A stretch of 23,314 bases of DNA from UBA11164 sp002420085 (GCA_031976395.1 DALYLJ010000036.1:1-23314); one strand, 5' to 3'; positions 6,201 to 14,301 are shown, numbered from the stretch's first letter. Made by a program: numbers and translations. Notes: generated by a model not told the origin, from the sequence alone.

Positions 6201-7054
6201 CCGGCGCGGAAGTCGGGAAAGCGCGGCTGCCAGCCGGTCGCGCGCAGCCGGGCATTGGCGACCCGACGGCCGGAGTCCGGGCCATCGGGCGGCGTCTCAG
6301 GGGTCGCATCAGGGGGCGGGTCAAGGGTTCGATCGTGGGTCCGATCGTGAGTCCGATCCTCGGCACGGGACGACTGGAGCCGAGCCAGCCAGGCGAGGAC
6401 ATCACAGTCGCGCGCGGGTCGGTCATCACTGGCAAGGTAGATCGGCAGGGGCGCGTCGATGTCGAGCAGGCGATCGAGGGCGCTGGCGGCATCCTCGACA
6501 TGGATGCGGTTGCCCCAGCGCCGGGTTCCGGGGTCGCCGGAGCGCGCGCGTGCCAGCATCCGGGTGCGGCCGGGTCCGTACAGGCCGGACAGGCGAACGG
6601 CCAGCGCGCCAGTCAGCCGACTGGCGAGCGCCTGTTCGGCCTGGAGCAGTACGCGGCCGTTGAATTCGCGCGGCCGTGCCGGGGTGGCCTCGTCCACCCA
6701 CTCGCCGCAGTCTTCGCCGTAGACCGCCGTCGAGGTGGTGATCAGGAAGCGCTCGGGACTGGTCGGCAGGGCGTCGAGCAGGCGAGCGGGGCCGTCGAGG
6801 TAGAGCCGACGGTAGGCCGCTTCTTCGCGCTGATCAGGGGCGGCGCAGAACACGATGGCATCGAACTCCGACGGCAGGTGATCGAGGCCGGCGCCGCTGG
6901 TGAGATCGGCGGACAGGGTTCGGATGCCGGCGAGGTCCGGTTCGATCGGTCGCCGTCGGAGCAGCCAGACGGCATCGCCGTTCGCGGCGCGCCGCCGACC
7001 GAGGCGCCGTCCGACATCGCCGGCACCGGCGATCAGGATCCGTTTGCGTGCCAT
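6161..7054 (-). CDS. NAD(P)-dependent epimerase-like extended SDR (YeeZ-type)
   Basis: This 297-residue protein starts with a Rossmann nucleotide-binding loop (GAGDVGRRLG, 10-19) and has a 'TTSTAVYGEDCGEWVDE' segment (106-122) and 'VRLSGLYGPGR' (153-163), as in the YeeZ-like branch of extended SDR proteins. The usual YxxxK catalytic pair is not obvious, which is common in this branch, so the enzymatic role is unclear. An insert near residues 230-255 contains a 4-residue repeat (RTHD, RTHD, RTLD) and a Pro/Asp-rich linker, encoded by 12-bp DNA repeats. GGAGG lies 6 bases before the ATG at 7054 and fixes the start. The 3' end overlaps the convergent kinase gene by 40 bp. Confidence 0.8.
   Translation of the reverse strand: MARKRILIAGAGDVGRRLGRRRAANGDAVWLLRRRPIEPDLAGIRTLSADLTSGAGLDHLPSEFDAIVFCAAPDQREEAAYRRLYLDGPARLLDALPTSPERFLITTSTAVYGEDCGEWVDEATPARPREFNGRVLLQAEQALASRLTGALAVRLSGLYGPGRTRMLARARSGDPGTRRWGNRIHVEDAASALDRLLDIDAPLPIYLASDDRPARDCDVLAWLARLQSSRAEDRTHDRTHDRTLDPPPDATPETPPDGPDSGRRVANARLRATGWQPRFPDFRAGYSALLDNTAGPD
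6326..6361. repeat. Three 12-bp tandem repeats inside the epimerase gene
   Basis: The units are GGTTCGATCGTG, GGTCCGATCGTG and AGTCCGATCCTC. They encode the repeated RTHD-type linker. Because 12 is a multiple of 3, copy-number change keeps the reading frame. Confidence 0.8.
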
Positions 7055-7228
7055 TGCCGGCCTCCGGTTGCGGGTCTGGGTGATCGGGCGAATCCAGGTC
7101 TGGGGAATCCACCCACGGTCCGATCGCAGGTGCGTTCGGGATCGGCTGTTTGGTAGTGTAACGGCCGATTCCACTGCCACTTCGCCTGTCACGTCCCCGA
7201 TGCGCTGCACGCGCCACGCCGTTCGCCG
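7055..7228. promoter_or_regulatory. Divergent intergenic region (epimerase / aroK)
   Basis: TACACT on the minus strand (7155-7160) and the overlapping TAGTGT on the plus strand (7154-7159) are possible -10 elements for the two genes. Neither has a recognisable -35. No Shine-Dalgarno precedes the aroK ATG at 7229. Confidence 0.25.
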
Positions 7229-7768
7229 ATGAACCCCTCACCCAACATCATCTTCGTCGGTCCGACCGGCGCCGGAAAAACCTCGATGGGTCGGCGGGTG
7301 GCGCGGCAGTTGGGTTTGCGTTTCATCGATGCCGATCAGGAGATCGAGCGGCGCACCGGTGCCACCATCGCGACCATCTTCGAGTGCGAAGGGGAGGCCG
7401 GCTTCCGTTGCCGTGAGGCGCAGACCATCGCGGCACTGTGCGATGACCGTGGCCTGTTGATCGCGACCGGTGCCGGTGCCGTGCTCGACCCCGACAGCCG
7501 TCGTCGGATCGCCGAGCGCGGATTCGTGGTTCATCTGAAGGTCGATGTCGATGAGCAATTGCGCCGACTGCGTCGCGACACCAGTCGGCCGCTGCTGCGG
7601 ACGCCGGATCGCGAACAGCGCTTGCGGGCCATGGCCAGTGAGCGCGATCCACTGTACGCGCACTGTGCCGATCTGGTGTTCGAGGGCGGCAGCCGCTCCT
7701 ATACCCGGCAACTGTTCCAACTCTGTGCGGCGATCGAGCAGCACTGGCAACGTCCGGAGACCACGTGA
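7229..7768 (+). CDS. aroK: Shikimate kinase
   Basis: This 179-residue cytoplasmic enzyme phosphorylates shikimate at the 3-hydroxyl using ATP, the fifth step of chorismate synthesis. The Walker A loop is GPTGAGKTS (11-19), the shikimate-binding FIDAD is at 32-36, EGEAGFRCRE is at 54-63, and the lid arginine region is RPLL (120-123). The shikimate-binding GGG near residue 81 reads GAG here (ATGAGAV), a small departure from the usual ATGGGAV. The ATG at 7229 gives the normal N-terminus, with only six residues before the first strand. The stop codon overlaps the aroB start (TGATG), indicating coupled translation of the two shikimate genes. Confidence 0.95.
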   Translation: MNPSPNIIFVGPTGAGKTSMGRRVARQLGLRFIDADQEIERRTGATIATIFECEGEAGFRCREAQTIAALCDDRGLLIATGAGAVLDPDSRRRIAERGFVVHLKVDVDEQLRRLRRDTSRPLLRTPDREQRLRAMASERDPLYAHCADLVFEGGSRSYTRQLFQLCAAIEQHWQRPETT

Positions 7769-8838
7769 TGCATACCCTCGACGTCCAACTCGGTGAGCGC
7801 GGCTATCCGATCCGCATCGGTCCCGGCCTGCTGGCCGATGCGGACGGTCTGGCCGGTCTGGCGTCGGGCCGCCATGTGCTGATCGTCAGCGACCGGAATG
7901 TCGCTCCGCACTATCTGGCGCAGGTGCGTTCGGCGTTTGCTGACAAGCAACTCGCCTGCCTGATCCTGCCGCCAGGGGAGGCGGAAAAGAATCTCGGTCG
8001 ATTCGGCGAGTTGATGACCGCGTTGGCGGCACTCGGTGCCAGTCGAGATGCCACCCTGATCGCCTTGGGTGGGGGCGTGATCGGCGATCTCACCGGATTT
8101 GCGGCGGCCTGCTGGATGCGTGGCGTGCGCTTCGTGCAGGTGCCGACCACCTTGCTGGCGATGGTCGATTCCTCGGTCGGTGGCAAGACCGCCGTCGATC
8201 TGCCGGAGGGCAAGAATCTGGTCGGTGCCTTCCACCAGCCCTCGGCGGTGCTGGCCGATACCGATACCCTGGCGACCCTGCCGGATCGGGAGTTGCGGGC
8301 CGGGCTGGCGGAGGTGGTCAAGTATGGTGCCATCTTCGATCAGGCGTTCTTCGCCTGGTTGGAAGCCAATGTCGAGTTGCTCCTGGCCCGCGATCCGGAC
8401 GCCCTGGTCGAGGCCATCGCCCGGAGTTGCGAGCACAAGGCGGCGGTCGTGGCGCGCGACGAAACCGAGCAGGGCGAACGCGCCCTGCTCAACTTCGGCC
8501 ACACCTTCGGTCATGCCATCGAGACCGAGCAGGGCTATGGCGGACTGTTGCATGGCGAGGCGGTGGCGGTCGGCATGGTGCTGGCGGCCGAACTGTCGCA
8601 TCGACTCGGCCGGGCGCCGCAGGCCGATGGTCAGCGGCTGGCCGAACTGCTCGCCCGATTCGGCCTGCCGACTCGGCGTCCGCCGACCACCTCACCCGAG
8701 CGGCTGCTGGCTCGGATGCGGTTGGACAAGAAATCGCTGTCCGGGGCGCTGCGGCTGGTGCTCTGGCGTGGGCTGGGTCAGGCGGAACAGGTGTCCGATA
8801 CCGCCGAGTCGGCGGTCCTGGACGTGCTGGCCGGCTGA
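7768..8838 (+). CDS. aroB: 3-Dehydroquinate synthase
   Basis: The 356-residue protein converts 3-deoxy-D-arabino-heptulosonate 7-phosphate to 3-dehydroquinate using NAD+ and a divalent metal. Visible family segments are PPGEAEKNL (about 70-78), the NAD-binding ALGGGVIGDLTGFAA run (about 94-108), QVPTTLLAMVDSSVGGKTAVDL (about 127-148), KNLVGAFHQP (about 151-160), LAEVVKYG (about 182-189) and the metal-binding histidines in NFGHTFGHAIE and LLHGEAVAVGM. Length fits the family. ATG at 7768 overlaps the aroK stop by one base and has GGAG eight bases upstream (GTG at 7765 would add one residue). It is the second gene of an aroK-aroB operon and converges with nadC, 34 bp away. Confidence 0.97.
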   Translation: MHTLDVQLGERGYPIRIGPGLLADADGLAGLASGRHVLIVSDRNVAPHYLAQVRSAFADKQLACLILPPGEAEKNLGRFGELMTALAALGASRDATLIALGGGVIGDLTGFAAACWMRGVRFVQVPTTLLAMVDSSVGGKTAVDLPEGKNLVGAFHQPSAVLADTDTLATLPDRELRAGLAEVVKYGAIFDQAFFAWLEANVELLLARDPDALVEAIARSCEHKAAVVARDETEQGERALLNFGHTFGHAIETEQGYGGLLHGEAVAVGMVLAAELSHRLGRAPQADGQRLAELLARFGLPTRRPPTTSPERLLARMRLDKKSLSGALRLVLWRGLGQAEQVSDTAESAVLDVLAG

Positions 8839-8872
8839 TCATCGCCACCGATGACCGCCGGTCGGCCGGGGC

Positions 8873-9748
8873 TCAGTCGTGACGGTCCGAGAAGCGCAAG
8901 GAAAAATCGATCGCCCGGACGTGCTTGGTCAGCGCGCCGACCGAAATGAAATCGACGCCGGTCTCGGCGATCGCGCGGATCGCGTCGAGTTCGGTGCCGC
9001 CCGAGGCTTCCAGCGGGATGCGCCCGGCGGCGATGGCCACAGCGCGACGCATGTCGGCCAGTCGGAAATTGTCGATCAGAATGCGGTCGGGGCCGGCAGC
9101 CAGGGCCTGTTCGAGCTGGTCCAGGTCTTCGACCTCGACGATCAGCGGCAGTGATGGGTATCGGCGGCGGGCGCTGGCGACCGCGCCGGCGATCGACCCG
9201 AGGGCATGGATATGATTTTCCTTGATCATCACCGCGTCATGCAGACCGATGCGATGATTGCCGCCGCCGCCGGCCCGAACCGCGTATTTCTGGGCGGCGC
9301 GCAGCCCAGGCAAGGTCTTGCGGGTGTCGAGCAGGCGTGCCCGGGTGCCGGCAATGGCGGCGACGTAGTGGGCGGTGGTGGTGGCGGTTGCCGACAGGGT
9401 TTGCAGGAAATTGAGCGCGCAGCGTTCGGCGCTCAGCAGGGCGCGGGAGTGGCCGCGTATCCGGCAGGGGCTGGCGCCGGCGGCGATCGCGGTGCCGTCA
9501 CGGGCGGTCCAGATGATCTCGACGTCCGGGTCGAGGCTTTGCAAGCAGGCGTCGAACCAGGCTGAACCGGCCAATACGCACGGTTCCTTGGCGGTCAGCA
9601 CGGCCTGACAGGGTCGATCCGGAACCAGGGCGGCCGACACATCGCCAGTGCCAAGGTCTTCGGCGAGCGCTCGGGCGACATCGTCGGCGATCGTGCTCGC
9701 GGGAGGCAGGGCGATCGCTGCGCTGGGCGGTGGGCAGTCGTGGGTCAT
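8873..9748 (-). CDS. nadC: Nicotinate-nucleotide pyrophosphorylase (carboxylating)
   Basis: This 291-residue enzyme joins quinolinate and PRPP to give nicotinate mononucleotide, CO2 and pyrophosphate in de novo NAD synthesis. Family features include 'ALAEDLGTGDVSAAL' near residues 27-41, 'SAERCALNFLQTLSATATTTA' near 105-125, 'RLLDTRKTLPGLRAAQKYAV' near 136-155 with the substrate-binding Arg and Lys residues, 'GGGGNHRIGLHDAVMIKENH', 'VEVEDL' and 'LIDNF'. Length is normal. ATG at 9748 follows the DUF1631 stop by 17 bp and has no strong Shine-Dalgarno, so translation is probably coupled. It is the last gene of the Trm112-like/DUF1631/nadC group. Confidence 0.97.
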   Translation of the reverse strand: MTHDCPPPSAAIALPPASTIADDVARALAEDLGTGDVSAALVPDRPCQAVLTAKEPCVLAGSAWFDACLQSLDPDVEIIWTARDGTAIAAGASPCRIRGHSRALLSAERCALNFLQTLSATATTTAHYVAAIAGTRARLLDTRKTLPGLRAAQKYAVRAGGGGNHRIGLHDAVMIKENHIHALGSIAGAVASARRRYPSLPLIVEVEDLDQLEQALAAGPDRILIDNFRLADMRRAVAIAAGRIPLEASGGTELDAIRAIAETGVDFISVGALTKHVRAIDFSLRFSDRHD

Positions 9749-9765
9749 GGCCGCTCGATTGGGAG

Positions 9766-11958
9766 TCAGGCGTCGTGGTTGCGACGGAGCAGGCCGATCT
9801 GACTGCGAAACTGTTCGGCGACGCGGTTGAGTGCGGCTTGCAGCAGGTTGGCGTCTTCCAGGACGCGCGCCAGGTTGCGCTCCAGTTCGTGCAGGATTTC
9901 CTCCGGGCGGCGATCGGCCACCCGCATGCCATTGCGATTGACGAACAGCAGGCGGCCGGAGTGTGGGCTGATCCAGGACAGCTTGGCCCGCTCGGTGGAT
10001 TCGCTTTCGAGCGGACCAAACTCGAACCACATGCCGGGTTTGAGCGACTGGAGCCGGCTCAGCAGGTCCGGGTCGAGGTCTTCCGGACGCGGCTGATCTT
10101 GGTCGATGTCGGACTCGACCGGCGCCGAGTGCGGGACGTCGCCGGATGCGGTTTCGGCTTCGAGGAAGCTCGGCTTCGGCGCTTGTCCGAGCCGATAGCT
10201 GATGAAGGCGCGCAATTCCGACAGCACCTGTTCGATCTCGCCGTCGTGACAGGCAACGGTCGCGAGGCCGGTGCGAAGCTGGCTTTCCAGCGTCGGCAGC
10301 AGTGCCCGCAGCCGCTGGCGGTCGGCGTCATCGTGGCCGGCATCGGCACACCACAGCAGGGCGTCCACGAAGGCCAGCGCGTCGCGATAGGCGGTCGAAG
10401 ACTCGCCGCTGCGCAGCCACAGCAGCACCAGATAATTGGTCCAGGGGCGTGACAGCAGGCTGCCCAGCCAATTCGGAACCGATGTGCCGGCCAGTCGCTC
10501 GGCGAGCATCCGATGCACGGTCCGACGCGCAGCGGCGAGCCGGTCACGGCCGGTTGCCGATTCGATCACCCGCTGCTCGGCCAGGTCGGAGCGTCGTTGT
10601 TGTTTTTCCAGGAACTCGGTGAGCCGTTCGAGCGAGCGGCTGGCCTCATCGCCGATCGGTGCTGCGGCGTAGGTATCGACTGCGTCCTGGATGCGGCGCA
10701 GGAGGCGTTCTTCCGGGTCTGCGCTGCGGCACCAGCCGAGGGCAGTCTCGGCCAGCAGGTTCATCGCCTTGCGCAGCGGATCGTCGGCGTCATACAGACA
10801 GCGCGGGTTGTCCAGGGCGACGCGGGTCAGCGGTGCCTGCATGCGATGCAGCACGGGTTGCATCGGTCGTGCCACCCGGCGGTCCTGGAGCAGGGCGTCG
10901 AGCAGGCGGCCGACCAGATCGACCATTGCGGTGTGGACCGGGTCGGCGACCCGGCCATCCTCACCGAGCCGCGCCTCGGCCAGCATCTGGGCCGCGAACT
11001 GGCGTGGCGGTGGCAGTTTGCCACCCTCGGCGATCCGTCGGGCGGCCCGCTCGATCGCCTGCACCAGCGGCTGACTGGGTGCCTGCGGTGTAACGCCGGC
11101 CTGGCTGTGGCCAGCGGACGATGCCGCCGACGGGTGGCGCTCGCCGAGGCTTGCGCTGGCTGGCGGCATGCCTTCGCGCAGGGCGATCAGTTCGACCAGC
11201 AGTTCCAGCAGCGATGCCTCTCCGGGCATCGGCTCCCGCACCGGCGGTTCGCTGTCTGGGGTGACGGGGCTGGTGGCGGTCGATCGGGCGCGGTTGGCGG
11301 CCGGACGGCGGGTCGTTGCCGGCGAGGGGGAGGCCAGGCGAGGCTCGATGCCGTCAGCAGCCAGGTGCGCGATCATGCGGCGATAGGCGGGCTCCAGTTC
11401 GGGCACCACGGTGCGCTCGAACAGCTTGAACAGGATCAACCGGACTTCGATGTGCAGCGGGATCGGTTCGATGGCGCGCTCGAAGCAGGCGACCAGACGC
11501 GCTGGTGCGAATGGGTTGTCCTCCACACGGAGATCATCGGCGCCGCTGAGGCTGGCGAGCATCCCGGTCAGCGGCTGGAGCAGGTCGTGCAAGCGTCGCT
11601 CGGCGCGCTGGTTCATGCTCGATACGGCGAGGTGCTGCTCCAGTGCGTCGTGGTCGAGCAGGCCCAGGTCGGCACGGGTTCCGGTGCTCGGGAGAGGTTC
11701 CGGGAAACCGTCGCCGATCGCGTCGAGGAAGTGCTCGATGGCCGTTTCCCGGTGTTTACGACAGGCACGCATGCCGTCGAAGTAGAACGGCTGGGACTCG
11801 CTTTGCCGACTGTGCTGGGCCAACTCGAACAGGCTGTCATCCAGGGCGTCGAACAGGCTGTGCAATGCCGGCATCAGGCCGAGCCGCAGGGTCTGGCCCA
11901 GCGCGGCAAGGCTCTGCCGGGTCTGGGCCGAATCGCGGCTGTCTGGCGCGTCGGTCAT
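9766..11958 (-). CDS. DUF1631 family protein
   Basis: This 730-residue protein has no signal peptide or membrane segment. It belongs to the large, acidic, mostly helical DUF1631 family of gamma- and betaproteobacteria, recognisable from the N-terminal 'QPFYFDGMRACRKHR' segment (about 56-70) and the C-terminal 'GMWFEFGPLESES..KLSWISPHSGRLLFVNRNG' region (about 642-677). That C-terminal segment resembles a small beta domain such as PilZ, but I cannot confirm a c-di-GMP motif. The middle (about 210-290) is Pro/Ala/Ser-rich and probably disordered. GGAG nine bases before the ATG supports the start. It lies between the Trm112-like gene and nadC on the same strand. Function is unknown. Confidence 0.85.
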   Translation of the reverse strand: MTDAPDSRDSAQTRQSLAALGQTLRLGLMPALHSLFDALDDSLFELAQHSRQSESQPFYFDGMRACRKHRETAIEHFLDAIGDGFPEPLPSTGTRADLGLLDHDALEQHLAVSSMNQRAERRLHDLLQPLTGMLASLSGADDLRVEDNPFAPARLVACFERAIEPIPLHIEVRLILFKLFERTVVPELEPAYRRMIAHLAADGIEPRLASPSPATTRRPAANRARSTATSPVTPDSEPPVREPMPGEASLLELLVELIALREGMPPASASLGERHPSAASSAGHSQAGVTPQAPSQPLVQAIERAARRIAEGGKLPPPRQFAAQMLAEARLGEDGRVADPVHTAMVDLVGRLLDALLQDRRVARPMQPVLHRMQAPLTRVALDNPRCLYDADDPLRKAMNLLAETALGWCRSADPEERLLRRIQDAVDTYAAAPIGDEASRSLERLTEFLEKQQRRSDLAEQRVIESATGRDRLAAARRTVHRMLAERLAGTSVPNWLGSLLSRPWTNYLVLLWLRSGESSTAYRDALAFVDALLWCADAGHDDADRQRLRALLPTLESQLRTGLATVACHDGEIEQVLSELRAFISYRLGQAPKPSFLEAETASGDVPHSAPVESDIDQDQPRPEDLDPDLLSRLQSLKPGMWFEFGPLESESTERAKLSWISPHSGRLLFVNRNGMRVADRRPEEILHELERNLARVLEDANLLQAALNRVAEQFRSQIGLLRRNHDA

Positions 11959-12046
11959 GGTCGCGGGCTCCGGTCGGATGGCCGCAGATCGGGTGGTCTA
12001 GGATCGGGTGGTGCGGTCCGGCGCGGCGGCCGGAGATCCGTCGCGG

Positions 12047-12313
12047 TCATTGCGGGAAGTCCGCGATCCCCTGGCTGGCGATGGCCCGTTCGCTCAGCAG
12101 GATCGGGATGTCGTCCTCGATCGGGTAGAGCAGCCGCCGGTCACGGGTCAGCAGGGCGGCGGCGAGCGATGCGCTCACCGGGGTGTCCGACTGATCGCGG
12201 ACCGAGCCGGCGGCGATCGCGCGATTGAGCGCCTCCAGTTCGCGCGGGCCGGCCAGGGCCAGCGGCTGTCGGGTCGAAGGGCAACACAGGATATCGAGCA
12301 GGCGGCGATCCAC
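12047..12313 (-). CDS. Trm112/YcaR-family small protein
   Basis: The 88-residue protein begins RRLLDILCCPSTRQPL and ends with 'LLTRDRRLLYPIEDDIPILLSERAI', the typical frame of Trm112/YcaR-type proteins (LL..L.CP...PL, then YPI..GIPvLL). In other organisms Trm112 activates methyltransferases; the bacterial short forms are poorly understood. The usual CPxC zinc pair is missing: only Cys10-Cys11 remain and the position of the second cysteine is Thr. It is somewhat longer than the usual 60-70 residues because of a middle insert (about 25-50). No Shine-Dalgarno is visible before the ATG at 12313. It is divergent from purE and 88 bp upstream of the DUF1631 gene. Confidence 0.8.
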   Translation of the reverse strand: MDRRLLDILCCPSTRQPLALAGPRELEALNRAIAAGSVRDQSDTPVSASLAAALLTRDRRLLYPIEDDIPILLSERAIASQGIADFPQ

Positions 12314-12365
12314 GGAGATTGAGATTGGCGACGATGCGGGAATTCTCTCAGGCGGGGCTTGTGCT

Positions 12366-12371
12366 TACAAT
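12366..12371 (+). promoter_or_regulatory. Candidate -10 element of the purEK operon
   Basis: TACAAT in the context GCTTACAAT matches the consensus at five of six positions. The same 9-base string GCTTACAAT occurs upstream of grxD at 16105-16113. No strong -35 is seen. Transcription would begin near 12378, giving a leader of about 185 bases before purE. Confidence 0.5.
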
Positions 12372-12408
12372 ACGGCCTGGTCCGCAGCCCGCTCACCGGC
12401 GTCCGAAC

Positions 12409-12567
12409 ATGCCTCGCCCGACACAGCAGTACGTGGCATCGGTGCAGCCCTGCCACGCGATTGGCCGGACAGCACCGGATCAGGGTCACGATCGCGACCA
12501 CAACCACGATCACGATCACACTCCGGTCGTAGCTCGCCGGCCGGCAGCAGGCGCTGCGGCGTCATGA
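12409..12567 (+). CDS. Small upstream ORF with His-Asp repeat, overlapping purE start
   Basis: This 52-residue frame starts 30 bases after the likely transcription start and ends in the ATGA overlap with purE (purE ATG 12564, stop 12565-12567). Residues 27-38 read HDRDHNHDHDHT, encoded by six hexamer units. The peptide resembles no protein I know and has no clear Shine-Dalgarno. purE itself also lacks one, so translation of this frame could help load ribosomes onto purE. It may instead be an untranslated leader that happens to be open; GC-rich sequence often gives such frames. Confidence 0.3.
   Translation: MPRPTQQYVASVQPCHAIGRTAPDQGHDRDHNHDHDHTPVVARRPAAGAAAS
12487..12522. repeat. Degenerate hexamer repeat (CACGAT) in the purE leader
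   Basis: The six consecutive units are CACGAT, CGCGAC, CACAAC, CACGAT, CACGAT and CACACT. Read in the frame of the upstream ORF they give alternating His and Asp/Asn. Confidence 0.75.
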
Positions 12568-13097
12568 CCCTCGGTTCCGACCTTCCGCCTCCGAACGGCC
12601 CGCCTCTGGTCGGTGTGGTCATGGGCTCCCGTTCCGACTGGGAGACCATGCAGGTCGCCAGTCAGCGGCTCGCCGATCTGGGCATCGCCCATGAAGTGAC
12701 CGTGGTTTCGGCGCACCGCACGCCCGATCGTCTGTTCGGCTATGCCGAGGCCGCCTGTGGTCGCGGCCTGCGGGCAATCATCGCCGGTGCCGGCGGTGCC
12801 GCGCACCTGCCCGGCATGCTGGCGGCCAAGACGGCGGTGCCGGTGTTGGGCGTGCCGGTGCGCTCGCAGGCACTGAATGGCCTCGACTCGCTGCTGTCGA
12901 TCGTCCAGATGCCGGCCGGGGTGCCGGTGGCGACCTTCGCGATCGGCCCGGCGGGTGCGGCCAATGCCGCGCTGTTCGCTGCCGCGATCCTGGCGCCCGA
13001 GCACCCGGCGATCGCTGCCGCACTGGGCCGCTTCCGTGCCGAACAGACCGAAGCCGTGCTCGCCGCGCTCGATCCGCGATCGCCGCCGCCCGCGTGA
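12564..13097 (+). CDS. purE: N5-carboxyaminoimidazole ribonucleotide mutase
   Basis: This 177-residue enzyme converts N5-CAIR to CAIR in purine synthesis. Class I PurE features are clear: GVVMGSRSDWETM (17-29, with the Ser-Asp substrate loop), VSAHRTPDRL (48-57, catalytic His51), the AGAGGAAHLPGMLA loop (74-87), and 'PVLGVPVRSQALNGLDSLLSIVQMP'. The first 14 residues are a short Pro-rich extension before the core. ATG at 12564 is preferred because it is the first in-frame ATG with a PurE-like product; there is no good Shine-Dalgarno. The stop overlaps the purK GTG (GTGA), as in many purEK operons. Confidence 0.97.
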   Translation: MTLGSDLPPPNGPPLVGVVMGSRSDWETMQVASQRLADLGIAHEVTVVSAHRTPDRLFGYAEAACGRGLRAIIAGAGGAAHLPGMLAAKTAVPVLGVPVRSQALNGLDSLLSIVQMPAGVPVATFAIGPAGAANAALFAAAILAPEHPAIAAALGRFRAEQTEAVLAALDPRSPPPA

Positions 13098-14248
13098 GCA
13101 CCACGGTCGGAATTCTGGGCGGGGGGCAACTGGCGCGCATGCTGGCCTTGGCCGGTGCGCCGCTCGGTCTGCGCTTCCTGGTGCTCGATTCAGCCCCGGA
13201 TGCCTGTGCCGGCCAGTTCGTGCCACAACTGATCGCCGATTATCGCGATCGCAACGCCTTGGCTGAATTCGCCGCTCGGGTCGATGTCGCCACGTTCGAT
13301 TTCGAGAATGTCCCGGCCGACAGTGCCGAGTGGCTGGCTGAGCGGATTCCGGTGTTTCCGGCGCCGCGTGCGCTGGCACTGGCGCAGGATCGGCTGGCGG
13401 AGAAGCGCCTGTTCGATACGCTCGGTGTGCCGGTCGCGGCCTATGCCGAAGTCGCCGATCGCGCATCACTGCGGGCGGCGGTGGCGCGCATCGGCCTGCC
13501 GGCGGTGCTCAAGACCCGCCGGCTCGGTTACGACGGCAAGGGCCAGTACCGGCTGCGCAGCGAATCCGACATCGAGCCCGCCTGGCATGCCCTGGGAGGG
13601 CATGAACATGGCCTGGTGCTGGAAGCCTGGGTGCCGTTCGAGCGCGAGTTCTCGGTGTTGGCCGCACGTGAGGCTGGCGGTGGTTTCGTTGCCTGGCCGT
13701 TGACCGAGAATCGCCACGTCGATGGCATCCTGGCGACCAGTCTGGCCCCGGCGGTGCTGCCGGCGGCGGTGACGGCTGCGGCATTCGATCACGCCCGGCG
13801 CCTGGCCGATGCCCTCGATTACGTCGGGGTGTTCGCGCTGGAACTGTTTCTGGTCGATGGGGTCGTGCTGGCCAACGAAATGGCGCCCCGCGTCCACAAT
13901 TCCGGGCATTGGACCATCGAAGCAGCCGAATGCTCGCAGTTCCAGAACCACCTTCGGGCGATCCTGGGTCTGCCGCTCGGCTCGACCCGGCCGATCGGCT
14001 GCGCAGCGATGCTCAATTGGATCGGTACGCTGCCGGCATCGGAACCGATCCTGGCCGAACCGGGCGGCCATTGGCACGACTATGGAAAATCTCCGCGTCC
14101 CGGTCGCAAGGTCGGTCATGCCACGATTCGAGCCGATCACCCCGAACCGTTGGCGGCGGCCCTGCGGCGGATCGGTCAGGCGCTCGATCGGCAGACCCAG
14201 GTCGAACCACTGGTGCAGGGCCTGCTCGGAGACCATCGGTCGGACTGA
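13094..14248 (+). CDS. purK: N5-carboxyaminoimidazole ribonucleotide synthase
   Basis: The 384-residue ATP-grasp enzyme makes N5-CAIR from AIR, bicarbonate and ATP, feeding PurE. It has the N-terminal GILGGGQLARML loop (6-17), 'VATFDFENVP' (64-73), the ATP-grasp lysine and loop 'VLKTRRLGYDGKGQ' (about 137-150), and the metal-binding 'ELFLVDGVVLANEMAPRVHNSGHWTIE' region (about 249-275). The C-terminal 'HWHDYGKSPRPGRKVGHATI' is the usual PurK end domain. It starts with GTG overlapping the purE stop by four bases, which implies coupled translation. It converges with the ABC ATPase gene. Confidence 0.97.
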   Translation: MSTTVGILGGGQLARMLALAGAPLGLRFLVLDSAPDACAGQFVPQLIADYRDRNALAEFAARVDVATFDFENVPADSAEWLAERIPVFPAPRALALAQDRLAEKRLFDTLGVPVAAYAEVADRASLRAAVARIGLPAVLKTRRLGYDGKGQYRLRSESDIEPAWHALGGHEHGLVLEAWVPFEREFSVLAAREAGGGFVAWPLTENRHVDGILATSLAPAVLPAAVTAAAFDHARRLADALDYVGVFALELFLVDGVVLANEMAPRVHNSGHWTIEAAECSQFQNHLRAILGLPLGSTRPIGCAAMLNWIGTLPASEPILAEPGGHWHDYGKSPRPGRKVGHATIRADHPEPLAAALRRIGQALDRQTQVEPLVQGLLGDHRSD

Positions 14249-14250
14249 GT

Positions 14251-14301
14251 GACCGTGCCTGGTCCGGTGGTCATGCCGGGGTGGCATCCGACACCACGGT
14301 C
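14251..14301. terminator. Candidate bidirectional terminator hairpin between purK and the ABC ATPase
   Basis: GACCGTG (14251-14257) pairs with CACGGTC (14295-14301), and within the loop ATGCC (14273-14277) pairs with GGCAT (14283-14287). The structure starts 2 bases after the purK stop. There is no T-tract, so it may be a 3'-end stabiliser rather than an intrinsic terminator. Confidence 0.35.

Noticed and set aside
10513..12228. A plus-strand open frame of 571 codons across the DUF1631 gene
   Set aside because: DUF1631 on the minus strand explains the region; the opposite frame crosses into the Trm112-like gene and resembles no protein.
12225..12563. Upstream in-frame extension of purE
   Set aside because: The extension is Ser/Arg-rich and not PurE-like, and the likely promoter at 12366-12371 falls inside it.
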